Shown: one piece after another, positions 26,200 to 37,657 of the stretch
Layout of the letters: each line of letters begins with the position of its first letter
How positions within the stretch are numbered: the stretch's first letter is position 1
Assembly: GCF_039537005.1 (NCBI RefSeq)
Contig: NZ_BAAAZR010000001.1
Span: 930,001-994,000, forward strand
DNA from: Sphaerisporangium flaviroseum
GTDB taxonomy: Bacteria; Actinomycetota; Actinomycetes; Streptosporangiales; Streptosporangiaceae
Length of the DNA: 64,000 bases
Reading direction: 5' to 3'
The notes under the pieces: model-generated
Databases searched by the model: none
What the model was told of the DNA's origin: nothing
What the model saw: the letters and a program-made list of their open reading frames with translations, nothing else
Made by a program: the position numbers and the translations under genes

Positions 26200-27135
26200 C
26201 CTGCGGCGGAACCTGCCCGGGGCGGTGCCGTACTCCCGCTTGAACGCATTGGCGAACGCGAACTCCGAGGAGTAGCCCACTCGTTCGGCCACCGCGTTGA
26301 GCGGCGCGTCGGAGTCGCGGAGCAGGCGCGCGGCGGTGGTCATGCGCCACCAGGTCAGGTAGGTGAGCGGCGGCCGGCCGGTCAGCGCCGCGAACCGGCG
26401 GGCGAAGGCGGCGCGTGACAGCCCGGCCCGCGCGCCCAGTTCCTCGACGGTCCACGGATGTGCCGGGTCGCTGTGGATGTCGTGCAGCGCCACGCTGATC
26501 GCCGGATCGCTGAGCGCCGCCGCCCAGCCGGTCGCGGTGCCATGGTGGGGCTGCCGGTCGAACCACGCTCGCAGGATGTAGAGCAGCAGCATGTCGAGCA
26601 GCGCGGGCACGATCGCGTCCGCTCCCGGGCGGGGGTCGGCGAGCTCTCCACCGAGCAGGTCGACGGCGGCGCGCAACTCGGGGTGCAGGCCCATACGGGT
26701 CGGCAGGTGGATGATCTCGGGCAGCTCGCCGAGCAGCGGATGCGCCCGGGCGCGGTCGAGCTGGTACGCCCCGCAGAGGGTGACCGCCACAGCGCCGGAA
26801 CCGTCCTCCCGGAGGCGGCCGGCGGGCGGGGCCCCGTAGCGCCGCTCGAAGCCGGAGTCGTCGCGCGGCTCGCAGGCGGCCTCGTTCAGCGGGGTGGAGG
26901 GGCTGTCGGCCAGGCCGTGCCAGTGCTCGCTGGACAGCAGCACCACGTCGCCAGGACTCAGCGCCATCGGGGCGCCGTCCTGCGGGATCAGCCAGCAGGT
27001 GCCCTGGAGGACCACCCGGAAGCCCGCGCCCGGAACGGGCGGGTAGCGCTGCCCCCAGGGGGCGTGCCACTCGACGAGCGCGGAGCGGGGCTCGCCGGTG
27101 CGCATGGTGGCGATCACGTCGCTCAGCACGTCCAT
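26164..27135 (-). CDS. AraC-family regulator with cupin domain
   Basis: A 323-residue regulator with an N-terminal cupin-type sensor (residues about 10-180: FRVVLQGTCWLIPQDG, LSPGDVVLLSSEHWHGL) and a C-terminal AraC double HTH (WTVEELGARAGLSRAAFARR, LNAVAERVGYSSEFAFANAF). ATG 27135 gives the usual MDVLSDVI start; the longer frame to 27360 is arginine-rich and covers the divergent promoter. It is divergent from the DUF6069 gene, a pairing that suggests it controls that gene. Confidence 0.9.
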   Translation of the reverse strand: MDVLSDVIATMRTGEPRSALVEWHAPWGQRYPPVPGAGFRVVLQGTCWLIPQDGAPMALSPGDVVLLSSEHWHGLADSPSTPLNEAACEPRDDSGFERRYGAPPAGRLREDGSGAVAVTLCGAYQLDRARAHPLLGELPEIIHLPTRMGLHPELRAAVDLLGGELADPRPGADAIVPALLDMLLLYILRAWFDRQPHHGTATGWAAALSDPAISVALHDIHSDPAHPWTVEELGARAGLSRAAFARRFAALTGRPPLTYLTWWRMTTAARLLRDSDAPLNAVAERVGYSSEFAFANAFKREYGTAPGRFRRRSRPERVVTTPA

Positions 27136-27383
27136 GCGGCGAGCATATCCCCGGATGCGCGACCGGAGACGATGGCGTATGAACGCGAGATTCACACGCA
27201 TTGGATGTCTTCCCCGGTAGCCGTACGGTCGATTACGAACCGAACGATCAACTTCTCCCCCTCCGTGTGTGCCGCCTGTTCTCGGCATGTCCGAAACCGG
27301 ATGGGACCGATGGGACCCGCACGCGAAGCGACCCAGACGACCCGTCCTCCCGGCGGCCACTCGACGATCTCAAGGAGCACGAC

Positions 27384-27821
27384 ATGACAACGGAAACCCG
27401 CACGCCCCAGCCCATCGCCGGCGCCCCCTCGGCCTGGCGCGTCAGGGCGATCGCCGTCGCCGGAGCGGTGGCGGCCACCAGCCTGCTGTGGCTGGTCGCC
27501 CGGATCCTCGGGATCGACCTGTGGGTCGACCCGCACAACGGCCAGCCCGCCGGTCCCGTCAGCCTGACCGCGGTCCTCGCATTCACTCTGGTGTTCTCCC
27601 TGCTCGGCTGGGGTGTGCTGGCCGCCCTGGAGCGGTTCACCCGCCGCGCTCACACCATCTGGACGATCCTCGCCCTGGCCATGCTGGCCGTGTCCTTCGT
27701 CCCCCTCGTCTACGTGGAGGCGACGCCAGGCACCAAGATCATTCTGACCCTGATGCACCTGGCCGTGGCCTGCGTCCTGGTCCCGCTCCTGCGACGGAGC
27801 GGAACGAAGGCCGTGGCCTGA
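27384..27821 (+). CDS. DUF6069-like four-helix membrane protein
   Basis: A 145-residue polytopic membrane protein with four predicted helices (residues 20-42, 60-82, 92-110 and 118-138) and a short cytoplasmic lead. AAGGAG precedes the ATG at 27384. The layout and the divergent AraC gene fit the DUF6069 group; function unknown. Confidence 0.78.
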   Translation: MTTETRTPQPIAGAPSAWRVRAIAVAGAVAATSLLWLVARILGIDLWVDPHNGQPAGPVSLTAVLAFTLVFSLLGWGVLAALERFTRRAHTIWTILALAMLAVSFVPLVYVEATPGTKIILTLMHLAVACVLVPLLRRSGTKAVA

Positions 27822-27859
27822 CCCACCGAATCGGGTACTGATCCCGCGGGGGGAAGTCG

Positions 27860-28711
27860 ATGAGCGACATGACGAGTGGTCTGGTGGCGGTTCCCGGGGC
27901 GCGGATCCACTACGAGGTGCGCGGAACGGGGCCGGTCCTGCTGGTGCTCCAGGGCGGCGAGGGGGATGCGGGGCGTACCGGCGGGCTGGTGAACGGGCTG
28001 GTGGACGAGTACACGGTGGTGACCTATGACCGCCGGGGGCTGTCACGCAGCACGGTCGACGATCCGTCGGCGGAGCTGACCATGGAGACGCATGCCGACG
28101 ACGTCCATCGCCTGCTGGCGGCGGTGACCGCCGGCCCCGCGATCCTGCTCGGCTCCAGTCTCGGCGGTCTCATCGGGCTGTCGGTGGCCATCCGTCATCC
28201 CGATCAGGTCGGCACGCTGGTCACTCACGAGCCGCCCGCGGTACGGCTGCTGCCCGAGCCCGCGAGGGCCCTGTCGGAGCGCGTCTTCGACGGGCTGGAG
28301 GAGACCTACCGCACCGAAGGGTGGGGCGCCGCCTTCACGAAGCTGGCGGAGATCACCGGAGGCGCCACGGAAGACCGGGAGCCCGATGCCGAGCTGCCCG
28401 CGCCCCTGTCCAGGGAACGCATCGCGAACATGCACTTCTTCTTCACGCACGACATCCCCGCGATACGCCGCTGCCGGCTGGAGGCCGCGGACGTCATCGC
28501 CCTGAAGGCCGCCTCCGTGCGCGTGGTGCCCGCGGCGGGACGCGCCTCCCGGCGCGGGTTCTTCGACTACCGGTGCGCCGAGGAGCTGGCGCGGCTCCTC
28601 GGCGTCGCCATGGTGGAGTTCCCGGGCGGGCACAACGGCCTGACGACCCATCCGAAGGCCTTCGCCGTACGGCTGCGTGAGGTCCTGCGCGCGCCCCGGG
28701 ACTATTCCTGA
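27860..28711 (+). CDS. Alpha/beta-hydrolase
   Basis: A 283-residue alpha/beta hydrolase: oxyanion region LLVLQGGEGDAG, DRRGLSRS, nucleophile elbow GSSLGG with Ser, and a late His in FPGGHNGLTTHP. No signal peptide. The start follows GGGGGAAG. The substrate cannot be named. The stop overlaps the convergent membrane-protein gene by 10 bp. Confidence 0.88.
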   Translation: MSDMTSGLVAVPGARIHYEVRGTGPVLLVLQGGEGDAGRTGGLVNGLVDEYTVVTYDRRGLSRSTVDDPSAELTMETHADDVHRLLAAVTAGPAILLGSSLGGLIGLSVAIRHPDQVGTLVTHEPPAVRLLPEPARALSERVFDGLEETYRTEGWGAAFTKLAEITGGATEDREPDAELPAPLSRERIANMHFFFTHDIPAIRRCRLEAADVIALKAASVRVVPAAGRASRRGFFDYRCAEELARLLGVAMVEFPGGHNGLTTHPKAFAVRLREVLRAPRDYS

Positions 28712-29085
28712 TCCGGTGGCGGCAGGCCGGAGCCGGGATCGAAATCGGGTGGGATGCCGCCGGTCCGCCCGTAGTCCGCGGACCGTTCCGACTTGGCCTG
28801 GGGAGGTGCCCGGTGTATCCCGGTCTCGGGCGACAGCAAGGCGTCCGACTCGGAGGCCGGCGAAGCGCCGGAGCCGGTGCCCCTGGCGTCCAGCTTGCAC
28901 GGCGCCGACACCTGGCTGATCGTCTGCCGCGCCGACTGCAGCTCGCCTCGCAACCGGATCAGCTCCTGCCGTTGCTGGTGGGCCGTTTCGAGCCGGGCCG
29001 TGGTGTACCCGAGGGTCCCGGGAACGAGAACGGCGAACACCGCCGCGCAGGCAAGGGCGAAGGTCGTCTGCCAGGACATGCCCAT
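28702..29085 (-). CDS. Small single-span membrane protein with coiled coil and proline-rich tail
   Basis: A 127-residue protein: one membrane helix (residues 7-25), a coiled coil (TAHQQRQELIRLRGELQSAR), then a disordered Ser/Pro-rich tail ending PPPDQE. AAGGAG before ATG 29085 selects this start over the longer frame. Topology suggests the C-terminus is outside the cell. No family recognised. Confidence 0.62.
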   Translation of the reverse strand: MGMSWQTTFALACAAVFAVLVPGTLGYTTARLETAHQQRQELIRLRGELQSARQTISQVSAPCKLDARGTGSGASPASESDALLSPETGIHRAPPQAKSERSADYGRTGGIPPDFDPGSGLPPPDQE

Positions 29086-29246
29086 CGCAGCTCCTTCGAA
29101 CGGCGTGTATGACCTTCGAGGCGAGGCGAATATGCCCGCTCGTCTCGCACGACACACGGACCGTAGTCAAACATGTGCGAATCAGTGCCGAAGCAATGCC
29201 TGCTGTTGTTCGCGCATAGTGGAGCGCGGCTCGGTAACCTCGTCTT

Positions 29247-29786
29247 GTGGCACATGTGACACGTGATCAGCTAGATCGACTGCTTGAACAGGTGCTCCTG
29301 CACGACGATCACGGGGCTCTGGCAGGGCGACTCGATGATCTGGCGCGCGCCTACGCGTCAGGAGAGGTGTCCCGTGCCGCGATCCTCGTGCTCGCCGCGG
29401 AGGAGTGGCGGCAGGCGGGCCAGCCGGCGCGAGCCCTCGAATGCTTCCAGCGAGCGCTCGACGACGGGGGCGAGGTGAACGTGGATCCACGGGCCGGTAT
29501 CGCGGACACCCTGTTCGAGCTCGACCGTCCCGACGAGGCCAAGCAGCTTGTCGACTCGATCAGAGCCGACGGCCGGGTGGACCCGAGCACCGCGCTGAAC
29601 GTCGCCGAGACCCTGCTCGCCTATGGCGACCCCCATGGAGCGCACGAGTGGGCCACCGAGGGGGTCCTCGCCAGCGACGGCGCGGGCAGCACGCGCGAGG
29701 CGCTGTTGCGTACGCGCTATCGCATCCGCGTCGACCTCGGCCTCCCGGAGGACGACCTGGACGCGCTCCTCGACGTCTCCTGCTGA
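29247..29786 (+). CDS. Tetratricopeptide-like helical repeat protein
   Basis: A 179-residue all-helical protein with TPR-like patterns (EEWRQAGQPARALECFQRAL, GIADTLFELDRPDEAKQLVD, AETLLAYGDPHGAHEWA). No SD precedes the GTG, but a possible -10 TAACCT ends 7 nt upstream, so a leaderless mRNA is likely. It may be a scaffold for protein contacts; partners unknown. Confidence 0.72.
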   Translation: MAHVTRDQLDRLLEQVLLHDDHGALAGRLDDLARAYASGEVSRAAILVLAAEEWRQAGQPARALECFQRALDDGGEVNVDPRAGIADTLFELDRPDEAKQLVDSIRADGRVDPSTALNVAETLLAYGDPHGAHEWATEGVLASDGAGSTREALLRTRYRIRVDLGLPEDDLDALLDVSC

Positions 29787-29804
29787 TCCGCACACCTGAC
29801 AGGG

Positions 29805-29844
29805 CCGTGCGGGCCGCGACCCCCAAGTCTCACGGCCCGCACGG
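29805..29844. terminator. Bidirectional hairpin between convergent genes
   Basis: CCGTGCGGGCCG (29805-29816) and CGGCCCGCACGG (29833-29844) form a perfect 12-bp stem with a 16-nt loop, between the stops of the TPR-like gene and the exported protein gene. Confidence 0.75.
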
Positions 29845-29865
29845 TGAACGGTGGCGTCTCGCTCG

Positions 29866-30453
29866 TCAGCGGACGCGCACGCCGGTCAGGGTCGTGTCGA
29901 CGGAGGGAAGCTTCTGGACGTCGGCGGTGACCGCGTCGCTCGGCTTCGCGGGCTCCGCGGCCGGGGCGGGGACGGCATGGGCGTCGACGGAGGCGCTGGG
30001 GATCACCGGTGCCGCGTCGAGAGCGGGGGCGTCCGGGACATCCGAATAGGCGGCACCCCTGGGAGCGGGCCGGTCGTCGTACCGCATGACGCCGCCGTGC
30101 GTGACGGGGTAGTCGTTCACCAAGTACGGCAGATCGGTGCTGTACTCGATGGCGGGAAGGTCGGCCAGGCCGATCACGGTGGTGGTGTTCGACGGCAGCC
30201 CGGAGGAGCGCCCGATGTGCTCGATGCCGATGAGCGGGTCGCCGCCGCTGTAACGGCCATGTCCGGGGGCGTACGGAGCCGGGAGGTCGGCGAGCTCCTC
30301 ACAGGCGTACGGCGCGCCCACCGACCCCAGCGTGGCCGGCGGTCCGCTCTGGCAGGGCGCCTCGGCGACCGCGCTGCCCGTTCCGAGCCAGCTCGCGCCG
30401 GCCGCGACCACGGCGACCGCGAGGGCTCCCCGGATATTGAGTGAAGTACGCAT
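29866..30453 (-). CDS. Exported hypothetical protein
   Basis: A 195-residue secreted protein. Signal peptide residues 1-30 with likely cleavage after AVAEA. The mature N-terminus has two cysteines (EAPCQSG, PYACEELADLP) that could form one disulphide, followed by a low-complexity region rich in Pro, Ala and Asp. GGGAG precedes the ATG. No domain recognised. Confidence 0.72.
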   Translation of the reverse strand: MRTSLNIRGALAVAVVAAGASWLGTGSAVAEAPCQSGPPATLGSVGAPYACEELADLPAPYAPGHGRYSGGDPLIGIEHIGRSSGLPSNTTTVIGLADLPAIEYSTDLPYLVNDYPVTHGGVMRYDDRPAPRGAAYSDVPDAPALDAAPVIPSASVDAHAVPAPAAEPAKPSDAVTADVQKLPSVDTTLTGVRVR

Positions 30454-30550
30454 GAAGACTCCCTGACTACTTTCGGTGCTTGGACGAGCACTGAAGGTAG
30501 CCAGGGAGGTTCGTCGTCGGCGGGTCGTTAACCCAATGCTGGGGAAATCC

Positions 30551-33130
30551 TTACCGGGAGGCCTGGACCGTCAAGGTGTCCCCGGCCTCGTCCAGATCGA
30601 CGGTGACCTCGTCGCCGTCGTGCACGTCGCCCGCCAGCAGGCTCTTGGCCAGCTTGTCGCCGATCGCCGACTGCACGAGCCTGCGCAGCGGCCGCGCGCC
30701 GTACAGCGGGTCGTATCCGGTGAGCGCGAGCCAGTCGCGCGCCGCGGGCGTGACGGTCAGCGTCAGCAGCCGGTCGGACAGCCGTCGTGCGAGCCTCGCC
30801 ACCTGCAGATCGACGATCTGGGACAGCTCCTCCGAGCCGAGGGCGTCGAACAGGATCACGTCGTCGAGCCGGTTCAGGAACTCCGGCTTGAACGAGGTCC
30901 TGACGGCGTGCATGACCTTGTCGCGCTTGGTCGAGCTGTCCAGCAGGGGATCGACGAGGTACTGCGACCCGATGTTGGAGGTCAGGATCAGGATCGTGTT
31001 GCGGAAGTCGACCGTGCGGCCCTGCCCGTCGGTGAGCCGCCCGTCGTCGAGCACCTGGAGCAGGATGTCGAAGACCTCGGGGTGGGCCTTCTCGATCTCG
31101 TCCAGCAGCACCACGGTGTACGGCCGGCGGCGTACCGCCTCGGTGAGCTGGCCGCCCTCCTCGTAGCCGATGTAGCCGGGCGGGGCGCCGACCAGGCGGG
31201 CCACGCTGTGCTTCTCGCCGTACTCGCTCATGTCGATGCGGGTCATCGCGCGCTCGTCGTCGAAGAGGAAGTCCGCGAGGGCCTTGGCCAGCTCGGTCTT
31301 GCCGACACCGGTCGGGCCGAGGAACAGGAACGAGCCGGTCGGGCGGTCGGGGTCGGCCACGCCCGCACGGGCTCGCCGGACGGCGTCCGAGACGGCCTGC
31401 ACGGCCTCGCGCTGGCCGACGAGCCTGCGCCCGAGCTCGTCCTCCATGCGGAGCAGCTTGGCGGTCTCGCCCTCCAGGAGGCGCCCGGCGGGGATGCCGG
31501 TCCACGCGGAGATCACCTGGGCGATGTCGTCGGCCCCGACCTCCTCCTTGACCATGGGATCCTCGGGCTGCGCCTGGGCGCTGGCCTCTTCGAGCTCCTT
31601 CTCAAGGCGCGGCACGTCGCCGTACATCATGCGGGACGCGGCCTCGAAGTCGCCGTCGCGCTGGGCGCGCTCGGCCGCCGACCGTGCCTCGTCGAGCTGC
31701 TTCTTCAGCTCGCCGACCCGGTTCAGCCCGGCCTTCTCCTTCTGCCAGCGGACCACGAGGGCGTCGAGGTCCTCCTGTCGGTCGCCGAGCTCCTTGTGGA
31801 GCTTCTCGAGGCGCTGGATGCTGCCCTCGTCGGTCTCCTTGGCGAGCGCGAGCTCCTCCATCTTGAGCCGGTCGACGGCCCGCTGCAGCTCGTCGATCTC
31901 GACGGGGCGCGAGTCGATCTCCATGCGAAGGCGGCTGGCGGCCTCGTCGACGAGGTCGATGGCCTTGTCGGGAAGGAAGCGCGCGGTGATGTAGCGGTCG
32001 GAGAGGGTGGCGGCGGCCACCAGAGCGCTGTCGGAGATCTGCACCTTGTGGTGCGCCTCGTAGCGGCCCTTGAGCCCGCGCAGGATGGCGATGGTGTCCT
32101 CGACCGTGGGCTCGCCGACGTAGATCTGCTGGAACCGCCGCTCAAGCGCCGGGTCCTTCTCGATGCGCTCGCGGTACTCGTCGAGGGTGGTCGCGCCGAT
32201 CATGCGCAGCTCGCCCCTGGCGAGCATGGGCTTGAGCATGTTGCCGGCGTCCATCGCGCCCTCGGCCGCGCCCGCGCCGACCATCGTGTGCAACTCGTCG
32301 ATGAAGGTGACGACCTGGCCGTCGCTCTCCTTGATCTCGTTGAGCACGGCCTTGAGCCGCTCCTCGAACTCGCCGCGGAACTTGGCCCCCGCCACCATCG
32401 CGCCGAGGTCGAGCGAGACCAGGCGCTTGTCGCGCAGGCTCTCGGGGACGTCGCCGGCCACGATGCGCTGGGCCAGGCCGTCGACCACGGCGGTCTTGCC
32501 GACGCCGGGCTCGCCGATCAGCACGGGATTGTTCTTGGTGCGGCGGCTGAGCACCTGGACGACGCGGCGGATCTCGTTGTCGCGGCCGATGACCGGGTCG
32601 AGCTTGCCGGCGCGCGCCAGCTCGGTCAGGTCGACTCCGTACTTCTCCAGCGCGCGGTAGGTGTCCTCCGGGCTCTCGCTGGTGACCCGGGCGTGGCCGC
32701 GGACCTTCTCGAAGGCGTCGAGCAGGGCGTTCGGGCCCGCGCCCTGCGACTTGAGCAGCTGCGCGATCGGGCCGCCGTCGGTGGCGAGGCCGACCAGCAG
32801 GTGCTCGGTCGAGACGTACTCGTCCTCCAGCTGCTTGGCCCGGGCCGCCGCGGTGTTGATCGCGACCAGGAGCTGGCGGGAGGAGGACGGCGCGCTGACC
32901 GTCGCGCCCTGCGCCTTGGGCAGGCTCTCGAGCTGCTGCTCGGCCTCGGTGCGCAGCTTCTTCCAGTCGGCTCCGACCGCCTCCAGAAGGTGCACCGCGG
33001 TGCCGTCCGTCTGGGCGAGCAGGCTGGTGAACAGGTGGGCCGGGGCGATCTCGGGGTGGCCCTCCGCGGCGGCGCGGCGCATGGCCCCCGACAGGGCGTC
33101 CTGGCTCTTTCGCGTCAGCTTGTAGTCCAC
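30551..33130 (-). CDS. clpB: ATP-dependent disaggregase ClpB
   Basis: An 859-residue Hsp100 chaperone that works with DnaK to rescue aggregates. It has an N-terminal double repeat (residues 1-145), NBD1 with Walker A GEPGVGKTAVV, the long coiled-coil M domain (residues about 400-530) and NBD2 with Walker A GPTGVGKTELAKAL and RRPYTVVLLDEIEKAH. The start is GTG with AGAGAGG upstream. It lies 184 nt after hspR on the same strand; no HAIR element was seen in that gap, so it may be read from the dnaK promoter. Confidence 0.97.
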   Translation of the reverse strand: MDYKLTRKSQDALSGAMRRAAAEGHPEIAPAHLFTSLLAQTDGTAVHLLEAVGADWKKLRTEAEQQLESLPKAQGATVSAPSSSRQLLVAINTAAARAKQLEDEYVSTEHLLVGLATDGGPIAQLLKSQGAGPNALLDAFEKVRGHARVTSESPEDTYRALEKYGVDLTELARAGKLDPVIGRDNEIRRVVQVLSRRTKNNPVLIGEPGVGKTAVVDGLAQRIVAGDVPESLRDKRLVSLDLGAMVAGAKFRGEFEERLKAVLNEIKESDGQVVTFIDELHTMVGAGAAEGAMDAGNMLKPMLARGELRMIGATTLDEYRERIEKDPALERRFQQIYVGEPTVEDTIAILRGLKGRYEAHHKVQISDSALVAAATLSDRYITARFLPDKAIDLVDEAASRLRMEIDSRPVEIDELQRAVDRLKMEELALAKETDEGSIQRLEKLHKELGDRQEDLDALVVRWQKEKAGLNRVGELKKQLDEARSAAERAQRDGDFEAASRMMYGDVPRLEKELEEASAQAQPEDPMVKEEVGADDIAQVISAWTGIPAGRLLEGETAKLLRMEDELGRRLVGQREAVQAVSDAVRRARAGVADPDRPTGSFLFLGPTGVGKTELAKALADFLFDDERAMTRIDMSEYGEKHSVARLVGAPPGYIGYEEGGQLTEAVRRRPYTVVLLDEIEKAHPEVFDILLQVLDDGRLTDGQGRTVDFRNTILILTSNIGSQYLVDPLLDSSTKRDKVMHAVRTSFKPEFLNRLDDVILFDALGSEELSQIVDLQVARLARRLSDRLLTLTVTPAARDWLALTGYDPLYGARPLRRLVQSAIGDKLAKSLLAGDVHDGDEVTVDLDEAGDTLTVQASR

Positions 33131-33314
33131 GTTTGCCTTGCCTCTCTCGCATGTCGGCTCGCCAGGGGCCGGCCAGGCCGGCGGTGGTGCGCCGCTTCGC
33201 TATATGTGCGCCGGAGACCTGGACGCGGTCCGCGCCCGCAGGCCCGGCGTGGGTGCGCCGTGCGACCTGCCGCGGTGGGCGCCGCAGGTCGCGGCGGGAT
33301 GTGGGCCGTCGCGC

Positions 33315-33662
33315 TCACGCCGGGGGAAGTTGGTACTGGATGAGCGCGCGGATCATCGCCATCTCGCCCCTGAGACGGTTGATCTCCTCCCGCATGCGGA
33401 GGTTCTCGTTCTCGAGCAGCAGGATGCGCTTGATGCCCGCCAGGTTGATGCCCTCCTCCTGGGAGAGCCGCTGGACCTCGCGGAGCATCACGATGTCGCG
33501 GGTGGAGTAGAGCCTGCCCCGGCCGGCCGTGCGGCCCGGGCTGACCAGGCCGAGCCTGTCGTACTGCCGGAGGGTCTGCGGGTGCAGCCCGGAGAGCTGG
33601 GCGGCGACCGAGATGACGTACACGGGTGTGTCGTCGGAGAGGTCGAAGTAGTTGGCGTCCAT
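33315..33662 (-). CDS. hspR: HspR, MerR-type heat-shock repressor
   Basis: A 115-residue MerR-family HTH (YVISVAAQLSGLHPQTLRQY, DRLGLVSPGRTAGRGRLYS) with a C-terminal leucine-rich coiled coil. HspR binds HAIR elements with DnaK as corepressor. GGGAGG precedes the ATG. It sits 20 nt after dnaJ as the fourth gene of the dnaK unit. Confidence 0.96.
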   Translation of the reverse strand: MDANYFDLSDDTPVYVISVAAQLSGLHPQTLRQYDRLGLVSPGRTAGRGRLYSTRDIVMLREVQRLSQEEGINLAGIKRILLLENENLRMREEINRLRGEMAMIRALIQYQLPPA

Positions 33663-33682
33663 CGGCGTCGCCTCCCTTCGGG

Positions 33683-34870
33683 CTACTCGCTTCTCGCCTG
33701 TTTGAGCAGTTCGGCACGGGGGTCGGCCTCGTCGGAGACCGAGCGGTACTCCTCCAGCGCCGACCGCTCCTTGTCGCCGAGGTGCTGCGGCACCTCGACC
33801 TCCACGGTGACGAGCAGATCACCCTTGGTGCCGTCCTTGCGGGTGACACCCCGGCCGCGCACGCGGAACGTGCGACCGTTCGGTGTGCCCTCGGGGATCC
33901 TCAGGGTCACCGGCAGACCTTGCAGGATCGGCACCCTGATCTCGGCGCCGAGGGCCGCTTCGGTGAAGGTGACCGGCACCGTGATGGTCAGGTTGTCACC
34001 CGACCGGCCGAAGATCGTATGAGGTTTCACGTGGATCTGGACATAGAGGTCGCCGGCCGGACCGCCGTTCTCGCCGGGCGCGCCCTTGGCCTTGAGCCGG
34101 ATGCGCTGGCCGTCGGCCACCCCGGCGGGGATGCGCGCCTGGAGCGTTCGGGTGCTCTTGCCGCGCCCGCTGCCCTCGCACACCGGGCAGGGATCGTCGA
34201 CGAGCAGCCCACGGCCCTTGCAGTCGCGGCACGGCTCGGAGAAGGCGAAGTTGCCGAGGTTGCGGCTGGCCGCCCCGGTGCCCTCACAGGTCGGGCAGAC
34301 CCGCGGGGTGGTGCCGGCCTTCGCGCCCGTGCCGTTGCACCCCTGGCAGGCCGAGGAACTGGTCAGCCGGAGTGCCACCGTGGTGCCGTCGACGGCTTCG
34401 GTGAACGACAGGGTGACCTCGGACTCGATGTCCTGCCCCCGGCGGGGACGGCTCGTGGTCGTGGTCGTGGTTCGCCCGCCTCGGTTGAACAGGCCGCCGA
34501 ACAGGTCGCCGATGCGCTCGCCGGTGCCCCCGCCCTGCGCGGTGCCGCCGAAGAGGTCGCCGAACTCGAACGGGAACCCGCCACCGCCACCGCCGCGGGG
34601 GGCGCCGCCCCCCGCGTACCCACCGAGACCCGACCCGAACAGCGCGCGCGCCTCGTCGTACTCCTTGCGGCGCTTGGTGTCGGACAGGACGTCATAAGCC
34701 TCCGAGACCTGCTTGAACATCGCCTCGGTCTCGGTGTTGCCCTGGTTGGCGTCCGGGTGATACTTCCTGGCCAGTCTCCGGTACGCCTTCTTGATCTCTT
34801 CGGCGGTGGCGGTCTTCGACACACCAAGGACCGCGTAATAGTCCTTTTCCAGGTAGTCCTTGGTGCTCAT
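33683..34870 (-). CDS. dnaJ: Chaperone DnaJ (type I, full-length)
   Basis: A 395-residue Hsp40: J domain with YHPDANQG (HPD present), a Gly/Phe-rich linker, four zinc repeats CQGCNGTG, CPTCEGTG, CRDCKGRG and CPVCEGSG, then the C-terminal substrate-binding region. AAGGAAGAG precedes the ATG. Third gene of the dnaK operon, 35 nt after grpE. Confidence 0.97.
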   Translation of the reverse strand: MSTKDYLEKDYYAVLGVSKTATAEEIKKAYRRLARKYHPDANQGNTETEAMFKQVSEAYDVLSDTKRRKEYDEARALFGSGLGGYAGGGAPRGGGGGGFPFEFGDLFGGTAQGGGTGERIGDLFGGLFNRGGRTTTTTTSRPRRGQDIESEVTLSFTEAVDGTTVALRLTSSSACQGCNGTGAKAGTTPRVCPTCEGTGAASRNLGNFAFSEPCRDCKGRGLLVDDPCPVCEGSGRGKSTRTLQARIPAGVADGQRIRLKAKGAPGENGGPAGDLYVQIHVKPHTIFGRSGDNLTITVPVTFTEAALGAEIRVPILQGLPVTLRIPEGTPNGRTFRVRGRGVTRKDGTKGDLLVTVEVEVPQHLGDKERSALEEYRSVSDEADPRAELLKQARSE

Positions 34871-34905
34871 CTATCTCTTCCTTCGCGAGCCAAAGGGGTA
34901 GTCGC

Positions 34906-35567
34906 TCAATTGTCCTCGGGGTCGGCCGTGGCCTCTCCCGCCTCGCCCGGCTCGGACGCGGAGCGATCCGGGCCGGCCGCCGGCTCTTCGGGCTCGGCGA
35001 CCGCCACCCGCGCGGGGCGCAGGATGCGGTCACCGATCTGGTAGCCGGGCTGGAGGATCTCCACGCAGGTGGGCTCGGTGACCTCCGAGGAGTAGCTGTG
35101 CATCAGCGCCTCGTGCACGGTCGGGTCGAACGGGTCGCCCTTGGCGCCGAAGGTCGTGAGGCCCAGCTTGCCGACCGAGCTCTCGAGCGCCTCGCTCACC
35201 TTGGCGAACCCGCCGGTGAGCTCGCCGTGGTCGCGCGCGCGGCCGATGTCGTCGAGCACCGGGAGCAGCTCGTTGAGCACGTTGGCGACCGCCTGCTCAC
35301 GGACCACCACCCGGTCGCGCTCGACGCGCTTGCGGTAGTTGGAGTACTCGGCCTGGAGCCGCTGGAGATCGGCCGTGCGCTCGGCGAGCTGCGCGGCCAG
35401 GTCGGCGGCCAGACCGTCGTCCGGCGCAGGCGCCCCGGCGGAGGGAGCGGGGGCCGGCTCCTCGGCGGTCTTACCGACCCCCGGGCGCACCTCCCCGGTC
35501 TCCGGGTCGATGCGCCGGTTGTCGCGGATCACCAGGCCTTCGTGCTCGCTCCCAGAGTTCGGGGACG

Positions 35568-35571
<4 letters not shown>
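34906..35571 (-). CDS. grpE: Nucleotide exchange factor GrpE
   Basis: A 221-residue GrpE: a long N-terminal coiled coil (LAAQLAERTADLQRLQAEYS, NYRKRVERD) and a beta-wing domain (GAKGDPFDPTVHEALMH, CVEILQPGYQIGDRILRPA). The GTG start overlaps the dnaK stop by 4 bp. The acidic disordered tails are typical of actinomycetes. Confidence 0.96.
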
Positions 35572-37451
<1,880 letters not shown>

Positions 37452-37473
37452 GAGTACGTCCTTGTAGTCAAAG

Positions 37474-37545
37474 TTGAGTCTGTATGACTCAATGCTGGAT
37501 ACCGCTCGGCTGTTTGTCAAGCGACTTGAGTCTAACCGGCTCAAC
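37474..37545 (-). promoter_or_regulatory. dnaK promoter region with two HAIR elements
   Basis: HAIR 1 at 37474-37492 is TTGAGT-N7-ACTCAA, a full core match to the HspR operator. HAIR 2 at 37525-37545 is CTTGAGT-N7-GCTCAAC, two mismatches in the right arm. Between them the minus strand carries TTGACA (37520-37515) as a -35; the -10 is weak. The two sites flank the promoter. Confidence 0.88.
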
Positions 37546-37657
37546 CCTACGCGGCCCGCGCCCATTCCGTGAGCTCCGGGGTAGGAAAAGGCCCCTCATT
37601 GTCCGGACACACCGGTACCGCCGGTGCCCGCGGGGGAGTGCTCCTCGGCGCCTCAGG

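Noticed and set aside
33131..33314. Search for a HAIR element between hspR and clpB
   Set aside because: No CTTGAGT-N7-ACTCAAG-like sequence found by eye.
30476..33343. 955-codon open frame antisense to clpB and beyond
   Set aside because: Leu/Val/Gly-rich shadow without domains; clpB on the minus strand explains the region.
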